From positions 124,001 through 188,000 of the forward strand of contig JAZKJM010000001.1 of NCBI GenBank assembly GCA_040384265.1: DNA of 64,000 nucleotides, read 5' to 3'. The position numbers and the translations under genes are program-made. Under the pieces are notes generated by a model. It was given only the letters and a program-made list of their open reading frames with translations. It searched no databases and was not told where the DNA came from. Below, one piece after another: positions 10,776 to 19,542 of the stretch (positions are counted from its first letter, which is position 1; each line of letters opens with the position of its first letter). Origin of the DNA: Pseudomonadota bacterium (GTDB lineage Bacteria > Pseudomonadota > Alphaproteobacteria > Rickettsiales > UBA3002).

Positions 10776-11401
10776 CACGCACCCACCTTTTCGGTAAGCG
10801 TGGTGAGCCCCGCGGCGGGTTCCGAGCGCAGCCGCCCGGTTTGCGAACCGACCTTGGGCTTGTCGCCGCGCTTCAGCGTCAGCAGGATTTCGCGGGTCGT
10901 GTCGTAGGTTAAATCTTCGTAGAAAATTTCCGAGGCGTCGTGACCATCGACCTGCACCATCGGCGCGTTGGCACAGGCGCCGAGGCACTCGACCTCGCGC
11001 AGGGTGAACAGCCCGTCGCGCGTGGTTTCGCCCATCTCGATGCCCAGCGTGTCGCGGCAGGCGCGCACCACTTCGTCGGAACCGGCCAGCCAGCACGGCG
11101 TGGTGGTGCAGCACTGCACAAAATGGCGGCCCACCGGCGCGAGGTTGAACATGGTGTAAAAGCTCGCCACCTCATGCACGCGGATCGCGGGCATCTTGCA
11201 CAGGCCCGCCACCAGCTCCATCGCCGCTTGCGGCAGCCAGTTCTGGTTCTGCTTTTGCGCCATCCACAACAGCGGCATCACCGCCGATTGCTCGCGCCCG
11301 GCGGGGTATTTGGCAAAGATGCCCGGAATCTTCGCCTCGTTTTCTGCCGTGAAGGCGAAGCTCGCCGGTTGTTCGACGTGTTTTACGGATACGGCGCTCA
11401 T
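10775..11401 (-). CDS. nuoE: NADH-quinone oxidoreductase subunit E
   Basis: Thioredoxin-like 2Fe-2S subunit (cluster N1a) that partners NuoF. The start [11 protein letters not shown] is chosen because its ATG overlaps the preceding stop (ATGA), giving 208 residues. Cluster ligands are visible as CTTTPC and ECLGAC. The N-terminal helical domain (KIPGIFAKYPAGREQSAVMP) and the segment RVHEVASFYTMFNLAPVGRH are typical of the family. The C-terminal tail beyond the thioredoxin fold (GDKPKVGSQTGRLRSEP) is normal for alphaproteobacteria. Confidence 0.96.
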   Translation of the reverse strand: MSAVSVKHVEQPASFAFTAENEAKIPGIFAKYPAGREQSAVMPLLWMAQKQNQNWLPQAAMELVAGLCKMPAIRVHEVASFYTMFNLAPVGRHFVQCCTTTPCWLAGSDEVVRACRDTLGIEMGETTRDGLFTLREVECLGACANAPMVQVDGHDASEIFYEDLTYDTTREILLTLKRGDKPKVGSQTGRLRSEPAAGLTTLTEKVGA

Positions 11402-11790
11402 GGTTTGCCTGCCCATTTTTGTTGAAGTTCGATGATGCGTTTCGTCTGCCCGCCCTCTTGCTCCTTGGACAACCGCGTGCGCGCGTTTTTGCCATAGGCC
11501 GTGGTGGGATACGAGCCTTTTAACTGCGCTTCCGATAATTCACTGCAATCCATAAGGCCTGTCGGGGCATCACCTTCCACACACAGCAGCGATTGGCTCA
11601 TCAGCGCCTCATACTCCGCCTTGTCTTTGATGAAATCCGCTTCCTGCGCTGTCAGCTTTTCGTGACGTTGCTGCTTCTGCTGCGCGCTCGCGGCGACAGC
11701 ATTGCCCATCCCCAAGTCCACATAGGGCGCGGTTGCAAGCGCGGGCGTTGCCAGTGCGAAGCAAAACAGCATGCATACGACGTGCTTCAT
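11398..11790 (-). CDS. small exported hypothetical protein between nuoD and nuoE
   Basis: A 130-residue protein with a signal peptide ending around ATPALA. The mature part is highly charged and probably helical ([20 protein letters not shown]). It has two cysteines, in LLCVEG and MDCSELS, that could pair. The gene is joined to nuoD and nuoE by ATGA overlaps on both sides, so it is firmly integrated into the operon. No family is recognised. A role in complex I assembly or in the envelope is possible but unsupported. Confidence 0.7.
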   Translation of the reverse strand: MKHVVCMLFCFALATPALATAPYVDLGMGNAVAASAQQKQQRHEKLTAQEADFIKDKAEYEALMSQSLLCVEGDAPTGLMDCSELSEAQLKGSYPTTAYGKNARTRLSKEQEGGQTKRIIELQQKWAGKP

Positions 11791-12968
11791 CGATCAATCT
11801 CCCCAAACACCACATCCAGCGTGCCGATGATGGCCGAAACGTCGGCGAGCATGTGGCCGCGGCTCATGAAATCGAGGCCTTGCAGGTGGGCGAACCCCGG
11901 CGCGCGGATTTTGCATTTGTAGGGGCGGTTGGTGCCATCCGAAACGAGGAACACGCCGAATTCGCCCTTGGGCGCTTCCACGGCGGTGTAGGTTTCCCCG
12001 GCGGGTACTTTATAGCCCTCGGTGTAGAGTTTGAAATGGTGGATCAGCGCTTCCATCGAATGTTTCATGTCGCCACGGCGCGGCGGCGCGACTTTGCGGT
12101 CGCCGGTCATCACCTCGCCTTTGGGCAGTTTGGCGATGCACTGCTTGATGATGCGCAGCGACTGGCGCATTTCTTCCATCCGGCAGAGATAGCGGTCATA
12201 GCAATCGCCGTTTTTGCCGATGGCGATATCGAAATCGAGCTCGGAATAAATTTCATACGGCTGGCTGCGGCGCAGATCCCAGGCGATGCCGGAGCCACGC
12301 AGCATTGGCCCGGAGAAGCCCCATGCCTGCGCTTCAGCAGCCGTTACCACGCCCACATCCACCGTGCGCTGTTTCCAGATGCGGTTGTTGGTGACGAGGG
12401 TTTCGACATCATCGATAATTTTGCCGAAACCGTCGCAGAATTTGTCCATGTCGTCTTCCATCCCTGCGGGGATGTCGCGGTGGACGCCGCCGGGGCGCAC
12501 ATAGGCCGAGTGGAAGCGCGCGCCGGACGCGCGTTCGTAAAATTCTAGAATGCGCTCGCGCTCCTCGAACATCCACAGCAGCGGCGTGGTCGCGCCGACA
12601 TCGAGAATCTGGGTGGTGACATTGAGCGTATGGTTCAAAATCCGCGTCAGCTCGCTGAAAATCACCCGCAGATACTGCGCGCGCAGCGGCACCTGAATAC
12701 CCGCCAGTTTTTCCACCGCGAGGGAATAGCAATGCTCCTGACACATCGGCGAAACATAATCCAGCCGGTCGAAATAGGGCAGCGCCTGCAGGTAGGTCTT
12801 GTGCTCGATCAGCTTCTCGGTGCCGCGGTGCAGCAGGCCGATATGCGGATCGGCGCGCTCCACCACCTCGCCATCCATCTCCAGCACGAGGCGCAGCACG
12901 CCATGCGCCGCCGGGTGCTGCGGGCCGAAATTGAGGGTGAGGTTTTTAATATCGACTTGGCTGCTCAT
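11787..12968 (-). CDS. nuoD: NADH-quinone oxidoreductase subunit D
   Basis: 49-kDa subunit of the peripheral arm forming the quinone site with NuoB; 393 residues. The N-terminus [16 protein letters not shown] carries the conserved quinone-site histidine. [16 protein letters not shown] and the C-terminal [16 protein letters not shown] region with FGEIDR at the end are family signatures. It is joined by ATGA overlaps to an acetyltransferase upstream and a small exported protein downstream. Confidence 0.97.
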   Translation of the reverse strand: MSSQVDIKNLTLNFGPQHPAAHGVLRLVLEMDGEVVERADPHIGLLHRGTEKLIEHKTYLQALPYFDRLDYVSPMCQEHCYSLAVEKLAGIQVPLRAQYLRVIFSELTRILNHTLNVTTQILDVGATTPLLWMFEERERILEFYERASGARFHSAYVRPGGVHRDIPAGMEDDMDKFCDGFGKIIDDVETLVTNNRIWKQRTVDVGVVTAAEAQAWGFSGPMLRGSGIAWDLRRSQPYEIYSELDFDIAIGKNGDCYDRYLCRMEEMRQSLRIIKQCIAKLPKGEVMTGDRKVAPPRRGDMKHSMEALIHHFKLYTEGYKVPAGETYTAVEAPKGEFGVFLVSDGTNRPYKCKIRAPGFAHLQGLDFMSRGHMLADVSAIIGTLDVVFGEIDR

Positions 12969-13498
12969 GCGCGGGCCCCATCCAAAAAGCGGTGCATCAT
13001 ATAAACATCGACCAGCCCGTGGCGGGGGTGGCGGAAACCCTGGGGCATGGTGCCAATGATGGCGAAACCGAGCGATTTCCAGAGCTCGACCGCTTTGACA
13101 TTGGTCGAGACGACGTAGTTGAACTGCATTGCCTTGTAACCCTTATCGGCAGCGGCTTTGAGCGAGGCACGACCGAGCGCGTGGCCGATGCCAAGGCGGC
13201 GGTAATCATGGTGCACGATGTAGGATGCGTTGGCGATATGGTCGCCGCGACCGGCACGGTTGACGCGGATGGCGCAGACGCCAGCCACCACCCCATCCAC
13301 CCGCGCGACAAGCGTGGTGATGGTGTTTTTCAGCCAATAATCACGGATCCACTCGTCCGACAGCTCATCGCGCTCGTAGGCATAGGTTTCGCCCTCGTCG
13401 ATGACGTGGAAGAAAATCGCTTTCACCGCCTCGAAATCCGCATCCATAGCGGTGTCGATGGTGAAGGGCTGCGCGGTGGATTGTTGCATGGCGCTCAT
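12965..13498 (-). CDS. GNAT-family N-acetyltransferase between nuoC and nuoD
   Basis: A 177-residue protein with the GNAT fold. The acetyl-CoA pyrophosphate loop is visible as [20 protein letters not shown] (R-x-x-G-I-G-x-A pattern), preceded by beta strand 4 and followed by the [13 protein letters not shown] helix typical of the C-terminal half. The substrate is unknown. The product could acetylate a small molecule or protein. Overlaps of ATGA type with both nuoC and nuoD place it under nuo control. No such gene belongs to standard complex I operons. Confidence 0.85.
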   Translation of the reverse strand: MSAMQQSTAQPFTIDTAMDADFEAVKAIFFHVIDEGETYAYERDELSDEWIRDYWLKNTITTLVARVDGVVAGVCAIRVNRAGRGDHIANASYIVHHDYRRLGIGHALGRASLKAAADKGYKAMQFNYVVSTNVKAVELWKSLGFAIIGTMPQGFRHPRHGLVDVYMMHRFLDGARA

Positions 13499-14142
13499 GC
13501 GGTTTTGGCCTTTTCAGGCACCGGTGCGGCGGGGGCAACAGCCTTCTCATCGCCCGGCAGCGGTGGGGTGACGTAATCCGTCCCCTCCCATGGGCTGAGG
13601 AAATCGAAATTGCGGTAGGCCTGATTGAGCTTCACTTTCTCGTAAACCACGCGCTTGCTGTCTTCGTCGTAGCGCAGCTCGACATAGCCGGTCAGCGGGA
13701 AATCCTTGCGCTGCGGGTGGCCCTCGAAGCCGTAATCCGTCAGGATGCGGCGCAGGTCGGGGTGATACAGGAAGAAGATCCCATACATATCCCATACTTC
13801 GCGCTCGAACCAGTTGGCGGCGAGGAACACTTCGCAAACGGATGGCACGGGCGCTAATTCTTCGACCGGAACCTTGACGCGGATGCGGCAGTTTTTGGTG
13901 AGCGACAGCAGGTTATAAACTACCTCGAAACGCGCCACACGGTTGGGATAATCGACCGCCGTCACATCCATCAGCTGGCTGAACTGGCAGTTTTCATCAT
14001 CCCGCAGAAAGGTCAGCAGCGGCACGATATCCGCCGGTTGCGCAACCAATGCCAGCTCGCCATTGGCGACCGCATAGGACGTCACCCGGTCGGAGACCAT
14101 GCCTTGAATATACTGCCCGAATTGTTCCAATGTCTCGCTCAT
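13495..14142 (-). CDS. nuoC: NADH-quinone oxidoreductase subunit C
   Basis: 30-kDa peripheral subunit; 215 residues from the start [15 protein letters not shown], whose ATG lies just after the nuoB stop. The signature [31 protein letters not shown] is complete (shown across residues about 120-150), followed by [14 protein letters not shown]. The C-terminal tail is alanine- and proline-rich. It is separate from nuoD, unlike the fused NuoCD of enterobacteria. The stop overlaps the acetyltransferase start. Confidence 0.96.
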   Translation of the reverse strand: MSETLEQFGQYIQGMVSDRVTSYAVANGELALVAQPADIVPLLTFLRDDENCQFSQLMDVTAVDYPNRVARFEVVYNLLSLTKNCRIRVKVPVEELAPVPSVCEVFLAANWFEREVWDMYGIFFLYHPDLRRILTDYGFEGHPQRKDFPLTGYVELRYDEDSKRVVYEKVKLNQAYRNFDFLSPWEGTDYVTPPLPGDEKAVAPAAPVPEKAKTA

Positions 14143-14143
14143 G

Positions 14144-14686
14144 TTACCTACGGATCGTGCTGGTGCGGCGGATTTTTTTCTGCAGCTGAAGGATGCCATA
14201 CATCAGCGCTTCGGCGGTGGGTGGGCAGCCGGGAACATACACATCCACCGGCACAATGCGGTCACAGCCGCGCACCACGGAATAGGAATAGTGGTAGTAA
14301 CCGCCGCCATTGGCACAGGAGCCCATCGAAATCACCCAGCGCGGCTCGGCCATCTGGTCATAGACCTTGCGCAGCGCGGGCGCCATTTTGTTGCACAGCG
14401 TGCCCGCCACAATCATCACATCCGACTGGCGCGGCGATGGGCGGAACACCAGCCCCAACCGATCCAGATCGTAGCGCGCAGCGGCGGCTTGCATCATCTC
14501 CACCGCGCAGCAGGCGAGGCCGAACGTCATTGGCCACAGCGACCCGGTGCGCGCCCAGTTGACGAGATCATCCAGCTTGGCGACCACGAAACCCTTGTCG
14601 TTGAACTCGTCCAGCGCGCGGCCGAGCAGTGCATCCTGGGATGCACCGGGGGCAAGTGGCTGGGGGCTGGGGGCTAGTTGGTTCAT
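14144..14686 (-). CDS. nuoB: NADH-quinone oxidoreductase subunit B
   Basis: Carries terminal 4Fe-4S cluster N2, which reduces quinone. The ligands are the tandem Cys59-Cys60 ([10 protein letters not shown]), Cys124 ([10 protein letters not shown]) and Cys154 (VPGCPPT). The 180-residue length is normal with a short proline-rich N-terminal extension. It lies 47 bp after nuoA, the only sizeable gap in the proximal operon. Confidence 0.97.
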   Translation of the reverse strand: MNQLAPSPQPLAPGASQDALLGRALDEFNDKGFVVAKLDDLVNWARTGSLWPMTFGLACCAVEMMQAAAARYDLDRLGLVFRPSPRQSDVMIVAGTLCNKMAPALRKVYDQMAEPRWVISMGSCANGGGYYHYSYSVVRGCDRIVPVDVYVPGCPPTAEALMYGILQLQKKIRRTSTIRR

Positions 14687-14733
14687 TCTCTGTACTCAGT
14701 GTGTATGGTTTACGTGAACATGCGCGACCGGCC

Positions 14734-15099
14734 CTACTCCCAATCGAGCGCACCTTTTTTCCATTCGTAGATGAAGCCGATCGTCAGGATGCCGAGGAAG
14801 CCCATCATCGACCAGAAGCCGAGCAGGCCGATTTTGCTGAGCGAAATGGCCCATGGGAACAGGAACGCCACTTCCAGATCAAAGATGATGAACAGGATGG
14901 CGACGAGGTAAAACCGCACATCGAACTGGCCGCGCGCATCATCGAACGGTTCGAAACCGCATTCATACGGCGAGAGTTTTTCGGCATCCGGCTTGAGTTT
15001 GGCGATGAGGAACGGCACGCCGATCATGATCGCCGACAGGCCACAGGCGATGACCAGAAAAACGAGTACCGGGAAGTAGGACTGAACGATGGATTCCAT
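14734..15099 (-). CDS. nuoA: NADH-quinone oxidoreductase subunit A
   Basis: First gene of the complex I operon, a 121-residue three-helix membrane subunit. The conserved loop [20 protein letters not shown] contains the family cysteine and acidic residues. [11 protein letters not shown] and the terminal WKKGALDWE are also diagnostic. The upstream 300 bp probably hold the operon promoter and a small reading frame. Confidence 0.97.
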   Translation of the reverse strand: MESIVQSYFPVLVFLVIACGLSAIMIGVPFLIAKLKPDAEKLSPYECGFEPFDDARGQFDVRFYLVAILFIIFDLEVAFLFPWAISLSKIGLLGFWSMMGFLGILTIGFIYEWKKGALDWE

Positions 15100-15404
15100 G
15101 AAAGCCCATAGCGCACAAGGGTGATTATTGCGCTGCTTATAGCGAACTCACCCGCGCGCGAGAAGTGTTTTTTTCGCCAAACTAACCATGTGAATCATTA
15201 ATGGTTTTTTGGCCACAGCCGGTCTGGGCGGGGCAGCCAAAACAACCATCATTTTTTCCATGTTTTTCCTTACGGCTCATGATGTAATCCGGCCAGATGA
15301 AAATTAGTCGCAATTGCGCGTGAACACCCCCTCGCGCATTAATCATTCCTTAACCATGCTGCGCTAGACTCCATAGAGATAACCGACGATTCGATGGAGT
15401 ACGC
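15100..15404. promoter_or_regulatory. intergenic leader region of the nuo operon
   Basis: About 305 bp between nuoA (minus) and a plus-strand small gene. A TATAAG hexamer on the minus strand at 15136-15141 would be a reasonable -10 element about 35 bp before nuoA, but no good -35 is seen (a weak TTCTCG-like hexamer at the right distance). A 32-codon minus-strand frame lies at 15182-15280. The promoter for the plus-strand gene must also lie here. These assignments are by inspection only. Confidence 0.4.
15182..15280 (-). CDS. possible cysteine-containing small leader peptide upstream of nuoA
   Basis: A 32-codon frame, MSRKEKHGKNDG then CFGCPAQTGCGQ and ending NDSHG, ends 82 bp before the nuoA start on the same strand. 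Three cysteines in ten residues (C-x2-C-x5-C) are hard to ignore in front of an operon for an iron-sulphur-rich complex. There is no convincing Shine-Dalgarno sequence, and a frame this short can arise by chance. It could be a metal-binding small protein, a regulatory leader peptide, or nothing. Confidence 0.35.
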   Translation of the reverse strand: MSRKEKHGKNDGCFGCPAQTGCGQKTINDSHG

Positions 15405-15758
15405 ATGTCCCTCACCTCACAAACTGCCGTAGAGCTCACCAAAGGCGCCGATCATCTCGATATTTGGGTGGACGCCAACAATAACGGCGTGCGCGATGAT
15501 GACGATGTGAATATCTATGTCACCGCAGGCGGCGGGTTTTACACCACCAGCCCGACTTTTAAACAAGCACTCGACATCGCCATTCAGGCCCGCATCAAGG
15601 AGCTGGCCGTGGCCATGCTGCAGGATATGAACGCCGCCAACCACGAGGTGGAAGAAACCCTATGCGAACTGGCGCTGGAACTGGTGGTGAAAGCCACCAG
15701 CGAAGCGCAGCTGGAAGCCCCCATCAACCACGTGGTCGACCACGCGCTTTATACGTAA
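15405..15758 (+). CDS. small hypothetical protein with a calcium-loop-like motif
   Basis: A 117-residue soluble protein. The segment DANNNGVRDDDD resembles an EF-hand or dockerin-type calcium loop. The rest is helical (KQALDIAIQARIKELAVAML). No signal peptide is seen. A GGAG lies seven bases before the ATG. A strong terminator follows. A similar acidic loop (DSNGNGMLDGED) occurs in the unrelated-looking protein at 43629-44165. Function unknown. Confidence 0.7.
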   Translation: MSLTSQTAVELTKGADHLDIWVDANNNGVRDDDDVNIYVTAGGGFYTTSPTFKQALDIAIQARIKELAVAMLQDMNAANHEVEETLCELALELVVKATSEAQLEAPINHVVDHALYT

Positions 15759-15784
15759 TTCGCGCGGCGGCGGTTATCGCTACA

Positions 15785-15822
15785 TTAAAAAAGGCGCCTC
15801 CTTGCGGAAGCGCCTTTTTTAA
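15785..15822. terminator. bidirectional rho-independent terminator
   Basis: A perfect 13-bp stem (arms 15785-15797 and 15810-15822) with GGCGC/GCGCC at its core and A/T runs on the outside, so it can terminate in both directions. It separates the small plus-strand gene from the minus-strand tRNA-Asp. Confidence 0.85.
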
Positions 15823-15899
15823 TGGCGGGAGTGACGGGACTCGAACCCGCGGCCTCCTGCGTGACAGGCAGGCGCTCTAACCAACTGAGCTACACCCCC
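15823..15899 (-). tRNA. tRNA-Asp (anticodon GTC)
   Basis: A 77-nt cloverleaf read on the minus strand: acceptor GGGGGTG pairing with CACTCCC (one G-T), D-arm AGCTCAGTTGGTTAGAGC, anticodon loop CTGTCAC with GTC, T-arm GGGTTCGAGTCCC, discriminator G and encoded CCA. Confidence 0.95.
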
Positions 15900-15904
15900 G
15901 CAAT

Positions 15905-16050
15905 AGTATGCGGAAATTATTGTATTCAGACCTTGCGGCCTCGTCCCCCTACGCTCCCAAGAGAGCTTCGGGCGACACTCCTACGCCTAAGATCACCTTC
16001 GCCCGTCAGGCCACTAGAGGTGGCCTGCCACCCGAAGCCGAAGGCGTAGG
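15905..16050. repeat. post-tRNA dispersed repeat, copy 1
   Basis: Sequence between tRNA-Asp and tRNA-Val containing GGAGTGTCGCCCGAAGCT on the minus strand plus flanking CACCCGAAGCC and GGGGGAC elements. A related unit in the opposite orientation follows tRNA-Leu at 20956-21077. It is non-coding and inverted-repeat-rich, and probably a REP-like family that associates with tRNA 3' ends in this genome. Confidence 0.6.
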
Positions 16051-16051
16051 G

Positions 16052-16128
16052 TGGTGGGCGATCACGGACTCGAACCGCGGACCCTCTCGGTGTAAACGAG
16101 ATGCTCTAACCAACTGAGCTAATCGCCC
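16052..16128 (-). tRNA. tRNA-Val (anticodon TAC)
   Basis: A 77-nt cloverleaf on the minus strand: acceptor GGGCGAT with ATCGCCC, D-arm TAGCTCAGTTGGTTAGAGCA, anticodon stem TCTCG/CGAGA with loop TTTACAC (anticodon TAC), T-loop GGTTCGAGTCC, discriminator A and encoded CCA. Confidence 0.95.
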
Positions 16129-16488
16129 CTTTATTCCCACAAGCGTCACAACCTGTGTTGTAAAGAGGTGCGTGTCATAACCACAAACGGGGTGGGTTGC
16201 AAGAGCTAACTATGCGCCTGCCATGACTTTTTATGCATCCGCATTTTACTAAATCATCCCCCCACGCTCCATTGTCATCCTGCGGCTCGACCGCAGGATC
16301 TCAGGCAACAACCCCAGAGCTACAATTGTGGCCTGAGATCCTACGCTTAAAGCGTAGGATGACGGAGCCATATAAAGAGTTTGCGATAGCAGCGGCCGCT
16401 TCTGCCCCAATAAAAAACGGCGCAGCTCTTGCGAACTGCGCCGTTATATCGTGTCGGGCGATCCTAGCGGATCATCCGAACGTCAACA
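16129..16488. repeat. intergenic region with inverted repeat element and HU terminator
   Basis: Non-coding stretch between tRNA-Val and the HU gene. Bases 16271-16367 form an inverted-repeat unit: ATTGTCATCCTGCGG with GACCGCAGGATCTCAGGC, mirrored by GCCTGAGATCCTACGC and GCGTAGGATGACGG. The same half-unit recurs near 31055-31095. The HU terminator lies at 16412-16445. No gene is evident. Confidence 0.6.
16412..16445 (-). terminator. rho-independent terminator downstream of the HU gene
   Basis: A 10-bp perfect stem (arms AACGGCGCAG at 16416-16425 and CTGCGCCGTT at 16436-16445) followed on the minus strand by a T-run. It lies about 45 bp after the HU stop codon. Confidence 0.85.
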
Positions 16489-16776
16489 TTAAGCAGCTTT
16501 GCGCTTGTTGACGGTGTCTTTCAGGGCTTTGCCTGGCTTGAATTTTGGCTGTACGGAAGCTGCGATTTTGATCACAGCGCCGGTGCGTGGGTTGCGGCCT
16601 TCGGTCGCTTTGCGCTTAACCGAGGTAAAGGTGCCAAAGCCAACGAGGCGAACTTCTTTGCCTTTGCTGAGCGATTTGCTGATAACTTCGATGAATGCAT
16701 CAACAGCTTCGGCTGCTTTTGCTTTGGTGAGGTCGGTTTTGTCAGCGATCTCGGCGATCAGTTCGTTCTTATTCAT
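16489..16776 (-). CDS. hup: DNA-binding protein HU
   Basis: Nucleoid-associated histone-like protein of 95 residues that bends and compacts DNA as a dimer. MNKNELIAEIADKTDLTKAK begins the family N-terminus. RLVGFGTFTSVKRKATEGRNPRTG spans the beta-arm with the conserved GFGTF and the DNA-intercalating NP in GRNPRTG, and FKPGKALKD closes the fold. The start is the first ATG matching the family, preceded by GGAGTATCC. Sequence favours HU rather than IHF. Confidence 0.93.
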   Translation of the reverse strand: MNKNELIAEIADKTDLTKAKAAEAVDAFIEVISKSLSKGKEVRLVGFGTFTSVKRKATEGRNPRTGAVIKIAASVQPKFKPGKALKDTVNKRKAA

Positions 16777-17097
16777 AGGATACTCCGTGAGGTTAGTACT
16801 GTTGAACATGAGTCGTGCCAGGCGACAAATTCTCTATTTTCGACAGCGCGCACAAAACGATAAATAAAGACTACCATTTCGCATCAAACCGCCGGAACCC
16901 AAGGATTTGCCTTGTCACTAGCGAGTGGAGGTTAAACACCATTCCCGCATGCTGTAAACAACAAAAGTCGAAAAACTGGCGGAAACCTCAAGTTTTTCAC
17001 AGATATTTTTCTCTTGCAATTTTGATTCACATATCAGCAATCGACGAAGATTGCGAAAAACTATTTTTTCAAACATCAAAAAACATGAGGAAACGCC

Positions 17098-17856
17098 TTA
17101 CTTTCCGGGAAGACTATTAAACATCCAGTCCGTCAGGAAATTCGGCAGCGCGGCGAGAATCAGCAGCGGAATATACAGCCGCAACGGGAAGGCAATCCGC
17201 GATTTTTTCTTGCACAAGTTGCGCATGATGATCGCTGCCGCGCGTTTTTCCGACATAATCAGCGGCATCGGGAAATCATTTGTCGCTACCAGCGGCGTCG
17301 TGATCCACCCCGGACAGATCACGCTTACCGCAATGCCATGCGGCTTCAATTCACCGCGCAACGCATCGCCATACACCCGCACCGCTGCCTTGCTCGCACT
17401 GTAAGCGGGCGCGCTCGGTAAGGCGCGGATGCCCGCCAGCGACGACATGATGGCAATGTGCCCGCGCCCGCGCGCCACCATGCGCGCCAGCAGCGGATGT
17501 ATGCTGTTGAGCACGCCGGTAACATTCACCGCGAACACCTCATCCGACTGCGCAGTGGCTTGATGCCCGGCAAAGCCGCCTGCCGAAATTCCGGCATTCG
17601 CGATGAGCAAATCAATTGGTGTTGCCGCATCCGCCGCGGTGATCCATGCGGCCATCGCGTCGCGATCGCGCACATCCAGCAGCGCGGTTTTCACCTGCGC
17701 ACCACGCACGCGGCATTCGGTGGCAACGGCACTCAGCCGCGCTTCATTACGCGCGATTAAAAGAAGCGTGACGCCGGGCGCCGCATACCCAACCGCCAGC
17801 GCCGCGCCAATGCCGCTGGATGCGCCGGTGATGAGGATGGTGGGTGACGTGTTCAC
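17098..17856 (-). CDS. short-chain dehydrogenase/reductase
   Basis: A 252-residue classical SDR using NAD(P)H. The Rossmann glycine motif TGASSGIG lies at residues 10-17, NAG in IANAGIS, catalytic Ser in IMSSLAG, and YSASK holds the Tyr/Lys pair. The C-terminus (LRLYIPLLILAALPNFL) is hydrophobic and suggests membrane association, as in DltE/FabG-like homologues acting on lipid-like substrates. The substrate is unknown. It is separated from HU by about 320 bp. Confidence 0.9.
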   Translation of the reverse strand: MNTSPTILITGASSGIGAALAVGYAAPGVTLLLIARNEARLSAVATECRVRGAQVKTALLDVRDRDAMAAWITAADAATPIDLLIANAGISAGGFAGHQATAQSDEVFAVNVTGVLNSIHPLLARMVARGRGHIAIMSSLAGIRALPSAPAYSASKAAVRVYGDALRGELKPHGIAVSVICPGWITTPLVATNDFPMPLIMSEKRAAAIIMRNLCKKKSRIAFPLRLYIPLLILAALPNFLTDWMFNSLPGK

Positions 17857-17900
17857 AAGACTCTCCTCGAGTGCCGCGCCGCTTCGCTCGCAATGACGAT

Positions 17901-18722
17901 TTATTTAAACGGCGGGCAGTGCAGGCCCTTGGGCGAGCCGGTGAAAATTTCGAACCCGGTGGCGGTGACGCCGAGGGAGTGCTCGAACTGCGCGCTGAGG
18001 GATTTGTCACGCGTGGTCACCGTCCAGCCGTCATGCTTGTTAAGAATGGTACCGGGCTTGCCGATATTGATCATCGGCTCGACGGTGAAGAACATCCCCT
18101 CTTCCAGCTTCAGCCCGCGTCCGGCTGTGCCGAAATGCAGGATGTTGGGTGCGGTGTGAAAAATTTTGCCAAGTCCGTGGCCGCAATATTCGCGCACGAT
18201 GGAATAGCCGAACGACTCCGCATAGCTTTGGATGGCGTGGCCAATATCGCCCGTGGTCGCGCCCGGGCGCACCACCTCGATGCCGCGCATGGTGGCGGCA
18301 TAGGTCACTTCCGTCAGCCGTCGCGCTTTGGTGGATACATCGCCCACCCAATAGGTGCGGCTGGTGTCGCCGTGCCAACCATCCACAATCACCGTCACGT
18401 CGATATTGACGATATCGCCGTTCATCAGCCGTCGCGCATCCGGAATGCCGTGGCAGACCACATGGTTGACGCTGGTGCAGATGGATTTGGGAAAACCGCG
18501 ATAGCCCAGCGGTGCCGGAACCGCACCCGCCGCGAGGATTTTCTGATGGCAGATATCGTTGATCTGATCGGTGGTGATGCCCACGGCAACCACATCGACC
18601 ATATCGTCGAGAATGCTTGCGGCAAGCGCACCTGCTTTGCGCATGGCAGCAAATTCAGCCGGGCCGTGAAGCGGGATTTCGCGGCCATCCAGGTAGTCAT
18701 CATCGTCGTCATCGTTCATCAT
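17901..18722 (-). CDS. map: methionine aminopeptidase, type I
   Basis: Removes N-terminal methionine from nascent proteins. From the chosen start (an ATGATG pair, followed by an unusual run of six aspartates) it is 273 residues. The M24 metal ligands are recognisable: NIDVTVIVDGWHGDTSRTY with two aspartates, CGHGLGKIFH with the histidine, FTVEPMIN and the C-terminal QFEHSLGVT with the glutamates. NHVVCHGIP is the conserved substrate histidine segment. The acidic N-terminal extension is atypical. Confidence 0.93.
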   Translation of the reverse strand: MMNDDDDDDYLDGREIPLHGPAEFAAMRKAGALAASILDDMVDVVAVGITTDQINDICHQKILAAGAVPAPLGYRGFPKSICTSVNHVVCHGIPDARRLMNGDIVNIDVTVIVDGWHGDTSRTYWVGDVSTKARRLTEVTYAATMRGIEVVRPGATTGDIGHAIQSYAESFGYSIVREYCGHGLGKIFHTAPNILHFGTAGRGLKLEEGMFFTVEPMINIGKPGTILNKHDGWTVTTRDKSLSAQFEHSLGVTATGFEIFTGSPKGLHCPPFK

Positions 18723-18787
18723 GCATACGTGCATGCCAGATTGCGGCAAGGCTTGCAAGGGGCGCGCAAGCGGCTTATGTAAAGGGC

Positions 18788-19540
18788 ATGAAAAAACCCG
18801 TCAGCGCATGCCTTGTCATCATCGGCAACGAGATCCTCTCCGGCCGCACGCAGGATAAAAACCTCGCCCACCTCGCCCTCACGCTCAACGAAACCGGCGT
18901 GCAGCTGCGCGAAGTGCGCGTCATCCCGGATGTGGAGTCGGTGATTGTCGCCACCATCAACACCGTACGCGCGCAGTATGATTACGTGTTCACCACCGGC
19001 GGCATTGGGCCGACGCATGACGACATCACCAGCGCCTCCATCGCCAAAGCGTTCGGCGTGCCCATTCACCGCCACCCGGATGCGGCGCGCGCCCTGCTCG
19101 CCCATTACACGCCCGAGCAAGTGAACGAAGCACGCATGAAAATGGCCGATGTGCCACTCGGCGCAACGCTGGTGCCCAACGCCGTCAGCACCGCGCCGGG
19201 CTTTCGGATGGAGAATGTGTACGTGATGGCCGGCGTGCCGCGCATCATGCAGGCGATGCTGGATGCCATCCTGCCCGAGCTGAAAGGCGGCGCGACGGTG
19301 CTGTCGCTGAGCGTCACCACCAACCTGGGCGAAGGCGCGATTGCGCAGGGCCTCACCGCCATTCAGGATCGTTACGCGGATATCGATATCGGCAGCTACC
19401 CGATGTATAAGGCCGGGGAAGTCTCGACCACGCTGGTGCTGCGCTCACCGGATGCGGCGCGCAACGCCGCCGCGATGGCCGAAGTGCACGCCCTCATCCG
19501 CGATTGTGGCGGGGCGATTACCGAAACGCCGGGGGCGTAG
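18788..19540 (+). CDS. CinA-type molybdopterin-binding-domain protein
   Basis: A 250-residue MoaB/Mog-like domain protein, as in the N-terminal half of CinA. The ligand site motif is FTTGGIGPTHDDIT, preceded by VIIGNEILSGRTQDKN. The C-terminal nicotinamide-nucleotide amidase domain of full-length CinA (about 400 residues) is absent, a form common in alphaproteobacteria. It is transcribed divergently from map with about 65 bp between them. Confidence 0.85.
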   Translation: MKKPVSACLVIIGNEILSGRTQDKNLAHLALTLNETGVQLREVRVIPDVESVIVATINTVRAQYDYVFTTGGIGPTHDDITSASIAKAFGVPIHRHPDAARALLAHYTPEQVNEARMKMADVPLGATLVPNAVSTAPGFRMENVYVMAGVPRIMQAMLDAILPELKGGATVLSLSVTTNLGEGAIAQGLTAIQDRYADIDIGSYPMYKAGEVSTTLVLRSPDAARNAAAMAEVHALIRDCGGAITETPGA

Positions 19541-19542
19541 AG

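Noticed and set aside
10776-11114. The longer 361-codon version of the gene between nuoE and nuoF
   Set aside because: The extra N-terminal part overlaps nuoE out of frame, while the shorter start has a signal peptide and a TGATG junction with the nuoE stop.
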